Program-made: the position numbers and the translations under genes
Notes under the pieces: model-generated
Seen by the model: only the letters and a program-made list of their open reading frames with translations
Told to the model about the DNA's origin: nothing
Databases searched by the model: none
Source: Deinococcus sp. QL22
GTDB taxonomy: Bacteria > Deinococcota > Deinococci > Deinococcales > Deinococcaceae
NCBI RefSeq assembly: GCF_023370075.1
Contig: NZ_CP097157.1
Coordinates: 1 to 64,000, forward strand
DNA: 64,000 nt
Direction of reading: 5' to 3'
In this document: in pieces, positions 24,618 through 34,001 of the stretch
How the letters are laid out: every line of letters starts with the position of its first letter
Numbering within the stretch: the stretch's first letter is position 1

Positions 24618-27600
24618 ATGCCCGGCTTAAACTGGACGACCTTCGAGGGCCTGCCTGGTGCAGCGGATCAGAACTTCGAGATGTTGTGTCGGGCTATCAT
24701 CCGACGTCACTTTGAAGGGTTTGGACGCTTCAGGGCACTAGCCAATCAACCTGGAGTTGAGTTTGACCTCAGGATAGAGAAGGAGGGTGCGCTCGGGAAG
24801 CCAGGTGACTGGTATGGCTGGCAGTGCCGGTGGTATGACCTACAGCCAGGGCGACCGCTTGGAACCACTCGGAGAAGGAAGATCGTTGAGGCCATCGAGA
24901 CAACGGAACAGCACTTCTCCGGGATCACGCATTGGGTGCTATGGACGAGACATCCTCTCACTGCTGGCGACAGGACTTGGTTTGACGGCCTCACGACTCA
25001 CATGAAGTTGCTGTCGTGGACGATAGCAGAGGTCGACGAGTACCTGAACGGGCAAGCAGCCATCCTGCGCGAGACGTACTTCGGCGAATTAATCTTGACC
25101 CCGGGCATACTTCACGAGCTGCATGGCCGCGCCCTAGCCCCAGTGCAGAAGCGCTGGCAGCCGGAAGTTCATCAGATAATGAACGCCGAACGGGCATTGC
25201 GCGCCGCTCTGGCGAACTCCGAGAGTTGGAGTGAAATTCATGAAGTTCTCGTTCAGCTAGCGAAGGAAATTGCTTTTTTGGAAGCCAATCGCCAAAGTGC
25301 GCCTCCCACTTATTCTGTACCGTTAGAGCAATTCATCACCGAGGCCAGTCAAGTTGCCGCGTCTACAGAAGAGGTGATGACCTTGTTGATGGAAGGTGCT
25401 CTGGATCCACTGAACGACCTGTTGGCCATACAGGTCAGTCCGTTCTGTGAAGTATCCCGCGTTCTTCCTCGCCGTCTCCGGGCCGCTCGTTCACCGCTGA
25501 GTCTGGATGTGACGGACGCTCTGGCACACGCAGATCAACTCCTGGATCACTTCGCAGCGCTGGAGCGGCAACTGAAAGTCAGGATGGTTGGGATCGTAGG
25601 GGAAGCGGGGATAGGGAAAACGGAACTAGCGATTGCCCTTAGTCTCCCACAGGGGAAACACCCGGCCGGCATCCTGCTGCATGGAAATAATCTCGCGGCT
25701 CGTGACTCACTTGATGATCTCGCCTCTAGGGTCATCATTGGAGGAAGGCGATGTCCGAACATGGAGGCCTTAGTGGCGGCCCTCGACGCTGCTGCCCTGC
25801 GCTCCGGCTGTCGCCTCCCATTGGTGATCGACGGCCTGAATGAAGCAGAAGATCCCCGTATCTGGCAGGCAGAACTCGACTCGTTGATGGAGACGCTCAG
25901 GAGTTATCCGCGTGTACTGGTCGTTTGTACAGTTCGTCCGGCGTTCGAAAAGGAAGCACTCCCAGAGCAGCTTCCGAAACTAACCCTAAAAGGGTTCCAG
26001 AACGACCTCCAGAGTGCTATGCGTTTGTACTTTGGGCATTACCGGATCGAGCCAGGGGAAGCAACATTCCACCGTGATTTGATCAATCTGCCTCTCACAT
26101 TGAGATTGTACTGCGAGGTAACCAACCCCGAACGAAGGGACATGGTAAGGGCTGAGAGCATGCCGCGTACCCTCAGCGCCCTGTTCGAGCGGTACTTCAA
26201 TCAGGTCGCCCATCGGGTTGCCGAACTCTCGTCCTCAACGCGTCGGCTGCATGCCGAGGACATTCACAATGCCTTCCGCACCATTGGGCGGATATTGTGG
26301 GATTCAGGTCGCCGGTCCACAGGGAAAGAGGCCCTAAGGATCCACCTTGACCCACCTCATACCAGCTGGCATTTCAGTATGGTGAGACTTCTTGAGGACA
26401 ATGGCGTCTTACTCACGGGTGCAGGACATGAGCATGGAGAGCATGACGGACCGCAGATTACCTTCCTGTACGACCTGATGACGGGATACATCATTGCAGA
26501 AACGTTGATGTTGGGACAGAGCGCGAAGACTTTCGCGACCTGGTTCCGCCAGCCGGAGACGGGCGATCTCTTCTTCTCCAAGGATCGAGCGCATCCCCTT
26601 GCAAGCGATGTGTTCAAGGCCCTAATCACTCTGCTCCCACGCCGTTTTCGGGGAACCCAAGTGTGGAAACTGGTGGACGAGCCGCTTCGCAGGAAGGCGC
26701 TCCTTGGCACTATGGGGCTGGAGGCAGGCCTCCTGGATCAGGAGACGGTTCTTGCCCTAGCTGATCTGCTGAAGAGCGAACCTGGACTGCTGCGCGGGCA
26801 TCTAAAGTTTTTAAGGGAGAATCGGACCCTTACCGAGCACCCGCTGAACTCCCACTTCACGCACAGGGTACTCAATGCCCTGTGTCTGCCTGAACGTGAC
26901 CTGAGCTGGTCGGAGTGGATTCGGGGGGAGCAAGAAGAGACGTTGGAGTGGATTGCCGTCACTGAGCAGCGATGGCGGGAGGATGAGCCGCTCGACGAGG
27001 TGGAGGATCTGAAGGCGCAATGGATGTGTTGGTTGTTGACTTCCACGGTACAGAAACTGCGTGACCTCGCGACTCACGCCTTACACTGGTACGGTCAGAG
27101 ACGTCCGGCCCCCTTTGTGGGACTCGTCAGCCGAATGGTCGAAGTTAACGACCCTTACGTAATCGAGCGCATTTTAGCTGCAGCTCTAGCAGCTGTGCTC
27201 CCATTTCGGTACGTGTCGGCCGAACACTCGGTCGTTCGGGAGCACCTGCTTACCCTGGGGCGGGTTATCTACAACCGGTTCTTCGCGCCAAGCGCCGCAG
27301 CTGCCACCACCCACGTCATGACCCTGGATTACGCCCGTCGGATCTTGGCTCTTCTGCAGGAGCGGCATCCTGGCGTCTTCGTTGAAGAGGAGTGGTGCAG
27401 GACGCAATTCCCATTACCCCAGGATCTCAAGTCTGAGTGGGGGATCAGCGAGGATCTAGACGAGGGGCGCTACAGAGAGGGGGACTCGCCGCTCGGGTTC
27501 GACTGGCACAATTATACCCTCGGCTGTCTCGTGCCTGGCAGGGCTCCCTATGATGATGACCACAGCGGTTATCAGTTGGTTAGGTCGCAGGTGTTGTGGC

Positions 27601-28847
27601 GCATCTACAGCCTCGGGTACACCCTTCAGGCGTTTTCCAATGTAGATCGGGAGATTTCCCGGCGGAATTACAGCCGCGAGGAAGACCGTAACAAGACTGA
27701 GCGCTACGGGAAAAAGTACGCTTGGATCGCGTTCTATGAGCTGGCGGGTAAGAGGTTCGAGGCTGGGCAGCTTGAGGAAGGTACTGTAGAGGAATTCGCC
27801 ACCCTCGATCCCAGTTTCCCAGGGCCGCCGCGCCCTGTGACGTTCATGGGCCCGCCCCTGCTTGATCCGGATCAAGGCGACACCGTGACCTGGCTGCTGA
27901 ACTCGGCCGCCCCAAACCTTGATCCTTGGTTAGAGCGGGACGAGATTGATGGAGAAGTGGGGCCGTGGCTGTTGTTGGATGGTGAGCTTCGAGAGGAAAA
28001 TCAGAACGCCGGACGTATGATCAAAACCTTTATCCGGATGCTGCTAGCCGAACCTTCACAGGTCGACGAACTGCAGAGATTGGGTGCCGACCCACTGGCC
28101 AAACTGGACTGGTTTCCTAAGCCGCCGAGCTTGGAAGGTATCTACGCTACCGATCTCCCCCCCGGAGTTCCTGCTGAGCTTGAACTCGACTTCCATGTGA
28201 ATGAGGGGAAACAGATTGTGGAAGAGGTGGTGGAGTGGTTTTTGCGTAATGGTCAGGAAATCAACTGGGCGGAAGCCAAAGAACTAATCGATGGTGGAGG
28301 GCGTGCAGCCGCCAAGCGGAAGACGAAACAAGGCCAGAAAAGAGCATGGGAGCGGGCCATTCTGAAGGAGATGGAGCAACGCGATCTCACCTTTGGTCCC
28401 GTCATCCGCCTTCAGAACAAGGAGGTGATCAGGCGCTGCCGAGTGGAAGTTCTGAGCCCGGTCCTGAGCGGAAGATGGCCGGAGGGCAGGAGTACAGCGA
28501 GTCCGGCATGGCGCGCCACCGTACCTGCACGGCTGCTGACCGCCTTCCATGTCTGGCAGTTGAGACCAAAGAGCTTTGACTTCGAGGACGTCAACGGTCG
28601 CCTTCAGGCGATGTACCTGGAATCGCAGCAGGGAAGTTTTTGGACCAACTCGCAAAATTTTACTTACGCCCGGGCAGACGCAGTGATGGAGTTGGTAAGA
28701 GCGAAGAACCTGAGCGTTATCTGGTTCATCTACGGAGAGCGCTCGCGAAGCACAGATGCCTTCCAAGGTAACTGGCGTACAAATGATAAAGAGAAAGTTT
28801 ATTATAAGGCGTACAGAGAAGTCATAGTTCCTAGCCCTGGGCCTTGA
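24618..28847 (+). CDS. Nuclease-STAND NTPase, 1409 residues, candidate phage sensor-effector
   Basis: Three parts can be seen. Residues ~15-150 resemble a restriction-like nuclease: FEMLCRAIIRR helix with Glu21, a strand ending in VEFD (Asp50), then WQCRWY, where the usual Lys of a Q/E-x-K motif is Arg71. Residues ~320-520 are a STAND-type NTPase with Walker A GEAGIGKT (328-335), Walker B LPLVIDGLNEAED (400-412) and a CTVRP sensor (437-441). The remaining ~850 residues are helical without clear motifs, as in the sensor arms of Avs-type proteins. The layout, N-terminal effector, NTPase, then long sensor, is that of known anti-phage STAND proteins. The unusual points are the Arg in the nuclease motif and the operon with a radical SAM enzyme. 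Confidence 0.85.
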   Translation: MPGLNWTTFEGLPGAADQNFEMLCRAIIRRHFEGFGRFRALANQPGVEFDLRIEKEGALGKPGDWYGWQCRWYDLQPGRPLGTTRRRKIVEAIETTEQHFSGITHWVLWTRHPLTAGDRTWFDGLTTHMKLLSWTIAEVDEYLNGQAAILRETYFGELILTPGILHELHGRALAPVQKRWQPEVHQIMNAERALRAALANSESWSEIHEVLVQLAKEIAFLEANRQSAPPTYSVPLEQFITEASQVAASTEEVMTLLMEGALDPLNDLLAIQVSPFCEVSRVLPRRLRAARSPLSLDVTDALAHADQLLDHFAALERQLKVRMVGIVGEAGIGKTELAIALSLPQGKHPAGILLHGNNLAARDSLDDLASRVIIGGRRCPNMEALVAALDAAALRSGCRLPLVIDGLNEAEDPRIWQAELDSLMETLRSYPRVLVVCTVRPAFEKEALPEQLPKLTLKGFQNDLQSAMRLYFGHYRIEPGEATFHRDLINLPLTLRLYCEVTNPERRDMVRAESMPRTLSALFERYFNQVAHRVAELSSSTRRLHAEDIHNAFRTIGRILWDSGRRSTGKEALRIHLDPPHTSWHFSMVRLLEDNGVLLTGAGHEHGEHDGPQITFLYDLMTGYIIAETLMLGQSAKTFATWFRQPETGDLFFSKDRAHPLASDVFKALITLLPRRFRGTQVWKLVDEPLRRKALLGTMGLEAGLLDQETVLALADLLKSEPGLLRGHLKFLRENRTLTEHPLNSHFTHRVLNALCLPERDLSWSEWIRGEQEETLEWIAVTEQRWREDEPLDEVEDLKAQWMCWLLTSTVQKLRDLATHALHWYGQRRPAPFVGLVSRMVEVNDPYVIERILAAALAAVLPFRYVSAEHSVVREHLLTLGRVIYNRFFAPSAAAATTHVMTLDYARRILALLQERHPGVFVEEEWCRTQFPLPQDLKSEWGISEDLDEGRYREGDSPLGFDWHNYTLGCLVPGRAPYDDDHSGYQLVRSQVLWRIYSLGYTLQAFSNVDREISRRNYSREEDRNKTERYGKKYAWIAFYELAGKRFEAGQLEEGTVEEFATLDPSFPGPPRPVTFMGPPLLDPDQGDTVTWLLNSAAPNLDPWLERDEIDGEVGPWLLLDGELREENQNAGRMIKTFIRMLLAEPSQVDELQRLGADPLAKLDWFPKPPSLEGIYATDLPPGVPAELELDFHVNEGKQIVEEVVEWFLRNGQEINWAEAKELIDGGGRAAAKRKTKQGQKRAWERAILKEMEQRDLTFGPVIRLQNKEVIRRCRVEVLSPVLSGRWPEGRSTASPAWRATVPARLLTAFHVWQLRPKSFDFEDVNGRLQAMYLESQQGSFWTNSQNFTYARADAVMELVRAKNLSVIWFIYGERSRSTDAFQGNWRTNDKEKVYYKAYREVIVPSPGP

Positions 28848-29252
28848 GGATAATTGACACGTTGCTTTGGGATATTAGGCAAGTCGCTGGCAGGAATGTG
28901 AAAGAGAAGATGCCATAGGCAGCTAAAATGATTTCTTGCCATTAAGCGGTCGCACCCCGCGGTGGTATCGTCCCTCCGCTGCAACACAAGCGCCCCTCTC
29001 TGCTTCGCAGCCCTACGAGCTCTGCAAGGTGTTAATGGAAAACCAACAGGTATGGGACTCTCTAATCTCGTATCAGTCGAGAATTCATATATATCAGCCC
29101 ACTGATCAAACTGTTGATGCCGTCCGACACGACATTGCAGGAGATCGTCGGATACTAAGGAGCGTCACAGCTCACTCTGTTACGGGAACTCAAGAATGCA
29201 TACGCTGCCTATGTGTTTCACTGGGATCATAAAATTCTGCATCCTGTAGGGC
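28848..29252. other. Intergenic region before the large nuclease gene
   Basis: About 400 bases without a convincing frame. It separates the three-gene operon from the next large gene, so that gene probably has its own promoter here; I could not fix one. A GTAGGG ribosome-like site precedes the ATG at 29253. Confidence 0.4.
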
Positions 29253-32200
29253 ATGATTGAGGATCTGAATAAATCCACTGTTGCAGCTTTAAGCGCGGCG
29301 GTTGCGCCTTTTCGGGTGGCGGGCCTTTTGCCGGTGCTTGCTGGGTTGCAACTCCTTCCTGAAAATGCGTCGGTGGTGCTTAGGCTTGAGGCGCTTGTGC
29401 AGGTGACCCTGCTGAACGCACCTGGTGGAAACACCACTTTGAAACGTCCCCAACTTGAACATCTTGTCAATGCTGTGATCACTGAGACTGAAATTCCCAT
29501 GCTGGAAGATCCTCAGGCCTATCCCTTTATCGAGAATCTGGCTTTTCATGGCGGGAATTACTTTCTTATCAATGGCGTATTTGATGGCAGTTCTTCCAGA
29601 GCACGCCTTATGGCCAGAATCCTGGCGCGCCTTCATGCCACAGTCAAGGCAAACGATCCTGCCCGTTCAACAATCGATTTGGCTCTCGAGGTATTTCTTT
29701 CCGCCTTGATGTTGGGAGATGAAGTAGCTAGCCGTGCCAGGCTGACCCCTCAGACGCGGCAACCTGAGATTGATGGTTTTTTTCTCCCGTCCCCAGCGAT
29801 GCTCAGCCGCTTGCAGTCTGCCGTCTCCTTCACACCTACAGAGTTGACCGCTCTACTGGCACCTCAGCGTCTGAAACCGCAGATACTGGAACCTCTGATC
29901 GGCTATCGTCTGTCCTCGCAGGGCACTAAAAGGGCAATTCCCCAACCGTCTCTCATGACACCACTTGTTCAGCTTGATCAGCGCCTGATTGTTTCTGTAC
30001 CTAGCGCTCTACTTCCAGCCGCGTGCCATCAAGTGATATCCCTCTTTCATCGGGCTGGACATATTGAAAAATTGATGCAGGCGTACTCAGCAGAAGCTTG
30101 GAACACCCTCGAGGATTCCCTTCAGTTGCTGGGGTATCGGTCGGCCCTACCATTGTCTGCCAATCCATACGGAGTCCTTTCACGTGCTGAACTTCGTCGT
30201 GTGCGCTGCGGCATGTACACCTTCGATACCGATAAAGTCCTGCTGGCGGTACTGGTTACGGATGACCTGCACGACTACGATCCAACAGCCTTCATGGGCG
30301 ACACAGGACAGCCCCTTGACTTAGACGCTTTTTGCCAGGGTGCCATAGAAAACCTCTACATGGGTAAGGCCGCACCAAACGAGATTTTGGTACTCATCGT
30401 TCACCACACCCTCAGTGACGGCGCCCTGATCAGTGTGTCAGACTTCGCCCCCACAGCCTTCACTCTGCTTCTTGGGAACGATGATTTGAACCTCATTGCT
30501 GACCTAGAGAACGGCAAACGGCTGCGGCTGTACAAGTTCGCGAAAGCGCTTCACGAAGTCCGGCAGTCCGCTCGACTCCCCCTTGTGGACACGCTTGATA
30601 TCTACGCATTCTACAGAGATCACCGGTATTCCTTTTACCTGTCAGATCATCATCAATACCACGGCATTAGCGTGCAACCTGGCTATGCCCGCTCCCTTAG
30701 GGAAGAGGTTCAGCAGAGGTGGCAACGTCACTTGGTGCCCGCTCCCGACCTGCGTTCACTCGTTGAGGTGGGCAATTTTCACCAGCGAGAGGACTGCCTC
30801 ATGTATGCGCCATTCTCTCCAGTTCAGGGACGCTTCGGGATTTACATCGAAAGCATAGGCCTGCCTGTGTGGGTACTCACGGACTCCCTTGAGTCCGTAC
30901 ATGAAAACGGCTTGGGAGACACGTCTTTCTATCTGGCCCAAATGCTTGGATTCTGGATGTGGCAGTTCGCGCCTCTTCTCAAACGCTGGCTCGCACAGGC
31001 CCGCGTCCCCATGATCCGCATCTCCCTGCGCCTCTCTCCCCTGAAAGGATGGCAGGAACAGGCCTCTGTAGCAGCACCCCTTAATGGCTCTGAGAGCCCC
31101 CCCTTTACCATTCAGGCCCGTGGGAATGGCATGGATATCGACGTGATCCTCCACCCCGCCTTTCATTTTCTGGTGGCCACTCCAGACAATGCTGGAGAAA
31201 GGGTGCTCATTGAGGAGTTACTGACCAAGCTCCACTCGTTGGTGGTTGGGCGAACCGTTGCGACAGATGAACTTGCTCAGGCCATGGAAACCATCGCCCC
31301 GCTTGGTCTGAAAAAATCCTTTCTGGCTCTCAATACCCAGAATCGCCCTGAACTCGCCGAGGGGGACTTGCCCAAGGCCAGAACTGTTCAAAAGGAAGAT
31401 CAGGACATTGTCCTTGAGCGCCTGGCACAGGGGCCACTGGCAGGCCGCCAGCCCGGCGAGGTGCTGGATAAGAACCGCACCAAGCTCCTGAACAGTCTGG
31501 TCGGCGACATTTACAACAGGTTGGCCGCCTTAGTAGCCACCCTACGAGGTGATGAGCTCAGGCATCAGCTGATCGCACACCATGAATCCCTGGTCAAAGA
31601 TGCCACTTTTTACAACGTCACGCTGCCGACCCAGAGTGCCTGCTATGCCAGCAACCAGCAGGTCACTGAGGAAATGTCTGAGCAGATGCGTGCATATGCC
31701 ACCGCAAGTCTGTGCTCACGGTTCCTGATTGAATATGTGGCAGCCTGTCCTCCAGCAGGACTCCGGCCTTTTAGCCTCTCGGCCTACGACGAATTGATGG
31801 CGTTGGGCAGCGAATTGATCGGTATGGCGCACCAGAGCGACTACATTCAATACGGCCTTGTCAACCTTCCTGTCAGCATCCTGGGATCCGGCCGGATTGG
31901 AGTAAACACGGATGAATTGGCAGCAGTCATGCAAGGCTACCGCTCCACCTTTGATCAGGGTGAATTGGCCCGTGCCACAGGAGCCCTAGGACAGTTGTGG
32001 GAGGTCGCCCCCGCTGCTCCTGAACCTGGAACTTACGCTGACTTCAATGCTGCCGTTCAGATCGAACTTGGATTTACGCTCCCGGAATTGATGGATTTCA
32101 GGGAAGCTGCTTACCTCTTGGCTGCAGGGCAGGTGTACTCCTCTGAACTTGGTGAATTTCTGGCCCATATGGCGACTACTCTTGGATGGCCCACTGACCG

Positions 32201-32948
32201 TGTCCGGGCCGTCTTAGAACACCTTTCCCTGAACGAACGTGACCATTTTTTGAAGCCGCCTGCGCCATACGACCCTATTGATACTTACCCCTGGCTGTTC
32301 AACCGCCGCTTGTCCTTTCTGCAAAAACCGTATTTGCGGCACGGCACACGCATCACCTATGGTCCACGGAGTGTCCATCAGGCCGCTCGACACCTGGTGA
32401 CCCTCTTGCTTGGCGGGCGTTTCCGTGCAGCCAGCCCTGAACTCAAACGTCAATACGGCATCCAGACCAACCGGCGTGGGGAACGATTCAACCAGCAGAT
32501 TGCAGACTTACTCAAACGCGCTGGCTATGATGAGGTCAAGCCCAAGGTCGGCAAAATAGGTGGACGGAAGCTGGCTTCCGCGACAGGGAACGATCTGGGC
32601 GACATCGATGTCCTCGTGATTGATCGCTCTAACCACCGCATCCTCCTCTTGGAGTGCAAAGACTTGAGCAGCGCTAAAACGCCGACCGAGCTTCACATGG
32701 AAGTTCAGAACGTATTAGTAGGAACAGAACGCAAAAAGTCCCTTGTCCTCCGTCACCAGCACCGCGCTGAATGGTTTAGAGAGAACTGGGAATTTGTACT
32801 CCAAGCGGTGAACGCCGACGAGATTGATCGCTGGCGACTCGTTCCACTCCTTGTTGTAGATACAGAACTGATGGTTGGCCATCTGCGGGCAAGTCCTCTC
32901 CCTATCGTTCCTGAGCATCAATTGGTGTCCTATCTCCAGGAGATTTGA
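29253..32948 (+). CDS. 1231-residue protein with C-terminal PD-(D/E)xK nuclease
   Basis: The first ~1050 residues show no motif I know; they are Leu-rich, mixed helix/strand, with no signal peptide. The C-terminal ~180 residues are a restriction-like nuclease: a RRGERFNQQIADLLKRAGY helix, then GDIDVLVIDRSNHRILLLECKD with D1117/D1119 and E1134-x-K1136, the full catalytic pattern. A large unknown sensor or scaffold part joined to a nuclease is common in anti-phage effectors. It stands alone on the plus strand, 405 bases after the nuclease-STAND gene and about 200 bases before the partition genes on the other strand. I do not know the family. Confidence 0.8.
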   Translation: MIEDLNKSTVAALSAAVAPFRVAGLLPVLAGLQLLPENASVVLRLEALVQVTLLNAPGGNTTLKRPQLEHLVNAVITETEIPMLEDPQAYPFIENLAFHGGNYFLINGVFDGSSSRARLMARILARLHATVKANDPARSTIDLALEVFLSALMLGDEVASRARLTPQTRQPEIDGFFLPSPAMLSRLQSAVSFTPTELTALLAPQRLKPQILEPLIGYRLSSQGTKRAIPQPSLMTPLVQLDQRLIVSVPSALLPAACHQVISLFHRAGHIEKLMQAYSAEAWNTLEDSLQLLGYRSALPLSANPYGVLSRAELRRVRCGMYTFDTDKVLLAVLVTDDLHDYDPTAFMGDTGQPLDLDAFCQGAIENLYMGKAAPNEILVLIVHHTLSDGALISVSDFAPTAFTLLLGNDDLNLIADLENGKRLRLYKFAKALHEVRQSARLPLVDTLDIYAFYRDHRYSFYLSDHHQYHGISVQPGYARSLREEVQQRWQRHLVPAPDLRSLVEVGNFHQREDCLMYAPFSPVQGRFGIYIESIGLPVWVLTDSLESVHENGLGDTSFYLAQMLGFWMWQFAPLLKRWLAQARVPMIRISLRLSPLKGWQEQASVAAPLNGSESPPFTIQARGNGMDIDVILHPAFHFLVATPDNAGERVLIEELLTKLHSLVVGRTVATDELAQAMETIAPLGLKKSFLALNTQNRPELAEGDLPKARTVQKEDQDIVLERLAQGPLAGRQPGEVLDKNRTKLLNSLVGDIYNRLAALVATLRGDELRHQLIAHHESLVKDATFYNVTLPTQSACYASNQQVTEEMSEQMRAYATASLCSRFLIEYVAACPPAGLRPFSLSAYDELMALGSELIGMAHQSDYIQYGLVNLPVSILGSGRIGVNTDELAAVMQGYRSTFDQGELARATGALGQLWEVAPAAPEPGTYADFNAAVQIELGFTLPELMDFREAAYLLAAGQVYSSELGEFLAHMATTLGWPTDRVRAVLEHLSLNERDHFLKPPAPYDPIDTYPWLFNRRLSFLQKPYLRHGTRITYGPRSVHQAARHLVTLLLGGRFRAASPELKRQYGIQTNRRGERFNQQIADLLKRAGYDEVKPKVGKIGGRKLASATGNDLGDIDVLVIDRSNHRILLLECKDLSSAKTPTELHMEVQNVLVGTERKKSLVLRHQHRAEWFRENWEFVLQAVNADEIDRWRLVPLLVVDTELMVGHLRASPLPIVPEHQLVSYLQEI

Positions 32949-33155
32949 GCTCAATTCCCGTCAAACCAGGAAAAACCTTCAGAAGCAAACCTTCCAGCCG
33001 TGGTTGATGGTCGCTGCCCAGCCAGTCTGAACTTCAAACCACCCCAGCTCTCAACCTGCCGTGACGCCAATCAAGCCACATAACCTATCAAATACTCTGC
33101 TTGGTTGCCTGTCATCTCAACAGACGTCGCTAGACGTCTGCCATGATCCTCTCCC
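32949..33155. other. Intergenic, convergent ends
   Basis: Lies between the 3' ends of the large nuclease gene and the first partition-region gene. No gene or clear terminator hairpin was seen. Confidence 0.35.
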
Positions 33156-33449
33156 CTACCGGCAGCGTTCGGTGACTTTCGCTCGCAATTCGGGGTCAGC
33201 CTGCAGTTCCATCAGCAGGGCGTCCAGGATGTCTTCGAGGTGCACGCGGTGGTAGACCTCGCTTTCCATCTCGAGAGCCAGCCCACGCAGGAAGTGGTGC
33301 ATGCTGGGGCGGATGCGGGTGCCGAGGGATTTTTTTTGCTCGGGTTGGCTGGCAGGCGGCGCGACTTCGGGCACGGGGGTGCGGCTTTCATCCACGGTCT
33401 GTTTGCCCGCGCTCAGCATCCGCGCCAGTCCAGGATTCGATTTCGTCAC
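33156..33449 (-). CDS. Small partition-region protein, ribbon-helix-helix-like
   Basis: The 97-residue protein starts at GTG 33449, preceded at the right distance by GGAGG. The first ~40 residues are polar and Pro-rich (likely disordered). The C-terminal half, KKSLGTRIRPSMHHFLRGLALEMESEVYHRVHLEDILDALLMELQADPELRAKV, has a strand-helix-helix layout like ribbon-helix-helix DNA-binding proteins. It lies downstream of the ParA pair on the same strand with a similar disordered-then-RHH design, so it may be a second centromere-binding or regulatory protein. The longer frame to 33686 is probably not coding at its start. Confidence 0.6.
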   Translation of the reverse strand: MTKSNPGLARMLSAGKQTVDESRTPVPEVAPPASQPEQKKSLGTRIRPSMHHFLRGLALEMESEVYHRVHLEDILDALLMELQADPELRAKVTERCR

Positions 33450-33737
33450 AGCCGGGCCTCCACTTCGTTCCGAAGCTTCGTAAAATGCATTGCAACCAGC
33501 CGGCGGTCGGGCGGTTGCCCTTTGCCAGCGCGTACGTTCTGCGGTGGGCGCAGGTTGGACGGCAAGGACGCCGCAACCTTCACCCCGCAGGTAGAGCAGG
33601 GGCATGCCGTGGGAGGTGCCACTCGGAAACGAGCTGTGGACGTTCAGCCAAAGCAGACTCTGCTCTAGCTGAACACGCGGATTCAAATCGGCAAGTGGTA
33701 CGAGTTCGGCGACCTAGAAATCTATACCACTAGGATT

Positions 33738-34001
33738 CTATGACTTGCGATCCAACCACTCCTGAAGGAGACGGCGAACAAGCGTGCCAACTTCGACGCC
33801 GTCCTGCAAAGCCTTGATCCGGACTTCGCGCCGGAGTTGCTGCGACACTGTGACGTTGAGCTGTACCAGCTTCTCCACGGCCTGGTCGCTGTTCGCTTCC
33901 TGTTCCTGAGGCAGGGCCGGGGCCGTTGGTGGAGCTGTCGGCGAGGTCTGGTCTCCCCCTCTCAACACATCTCCCAGTTTCGGACGTTTGGTTCTGGTCA
34001 T
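33738..34001 (-). CDS. ParB-type centromere-binding protein (RHH)
   Basis: The 87-residue protein has a flexible Pro/Thr-rich N-terminus (~40 residues), which in small ParB/ParG proteins stimulates the ParA ATPase. A C-terminal ribbon-helix-helix follows: VQLNVTVSQQLRREVRIKALQDGVEVGTLVRRLLQEWLD. Its start overlaps the parA stop by four bases (ATGA), so the two form an operon. The stop codon lies in a CTAGGATTCTA segment like those in the centromere repeats upstream of parA. It is the most likely DNA-binding partner of ParA here. Confidence 0.82.
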   Translation of the reverse strand: MTRTKRPKLGDVLRGGDQTSPTAPPTAPALPQEQEANSDQAVEKLVQLNVTVSQQLRREVRIKALQDGVEVGTLVRRLLQEWLDRKS

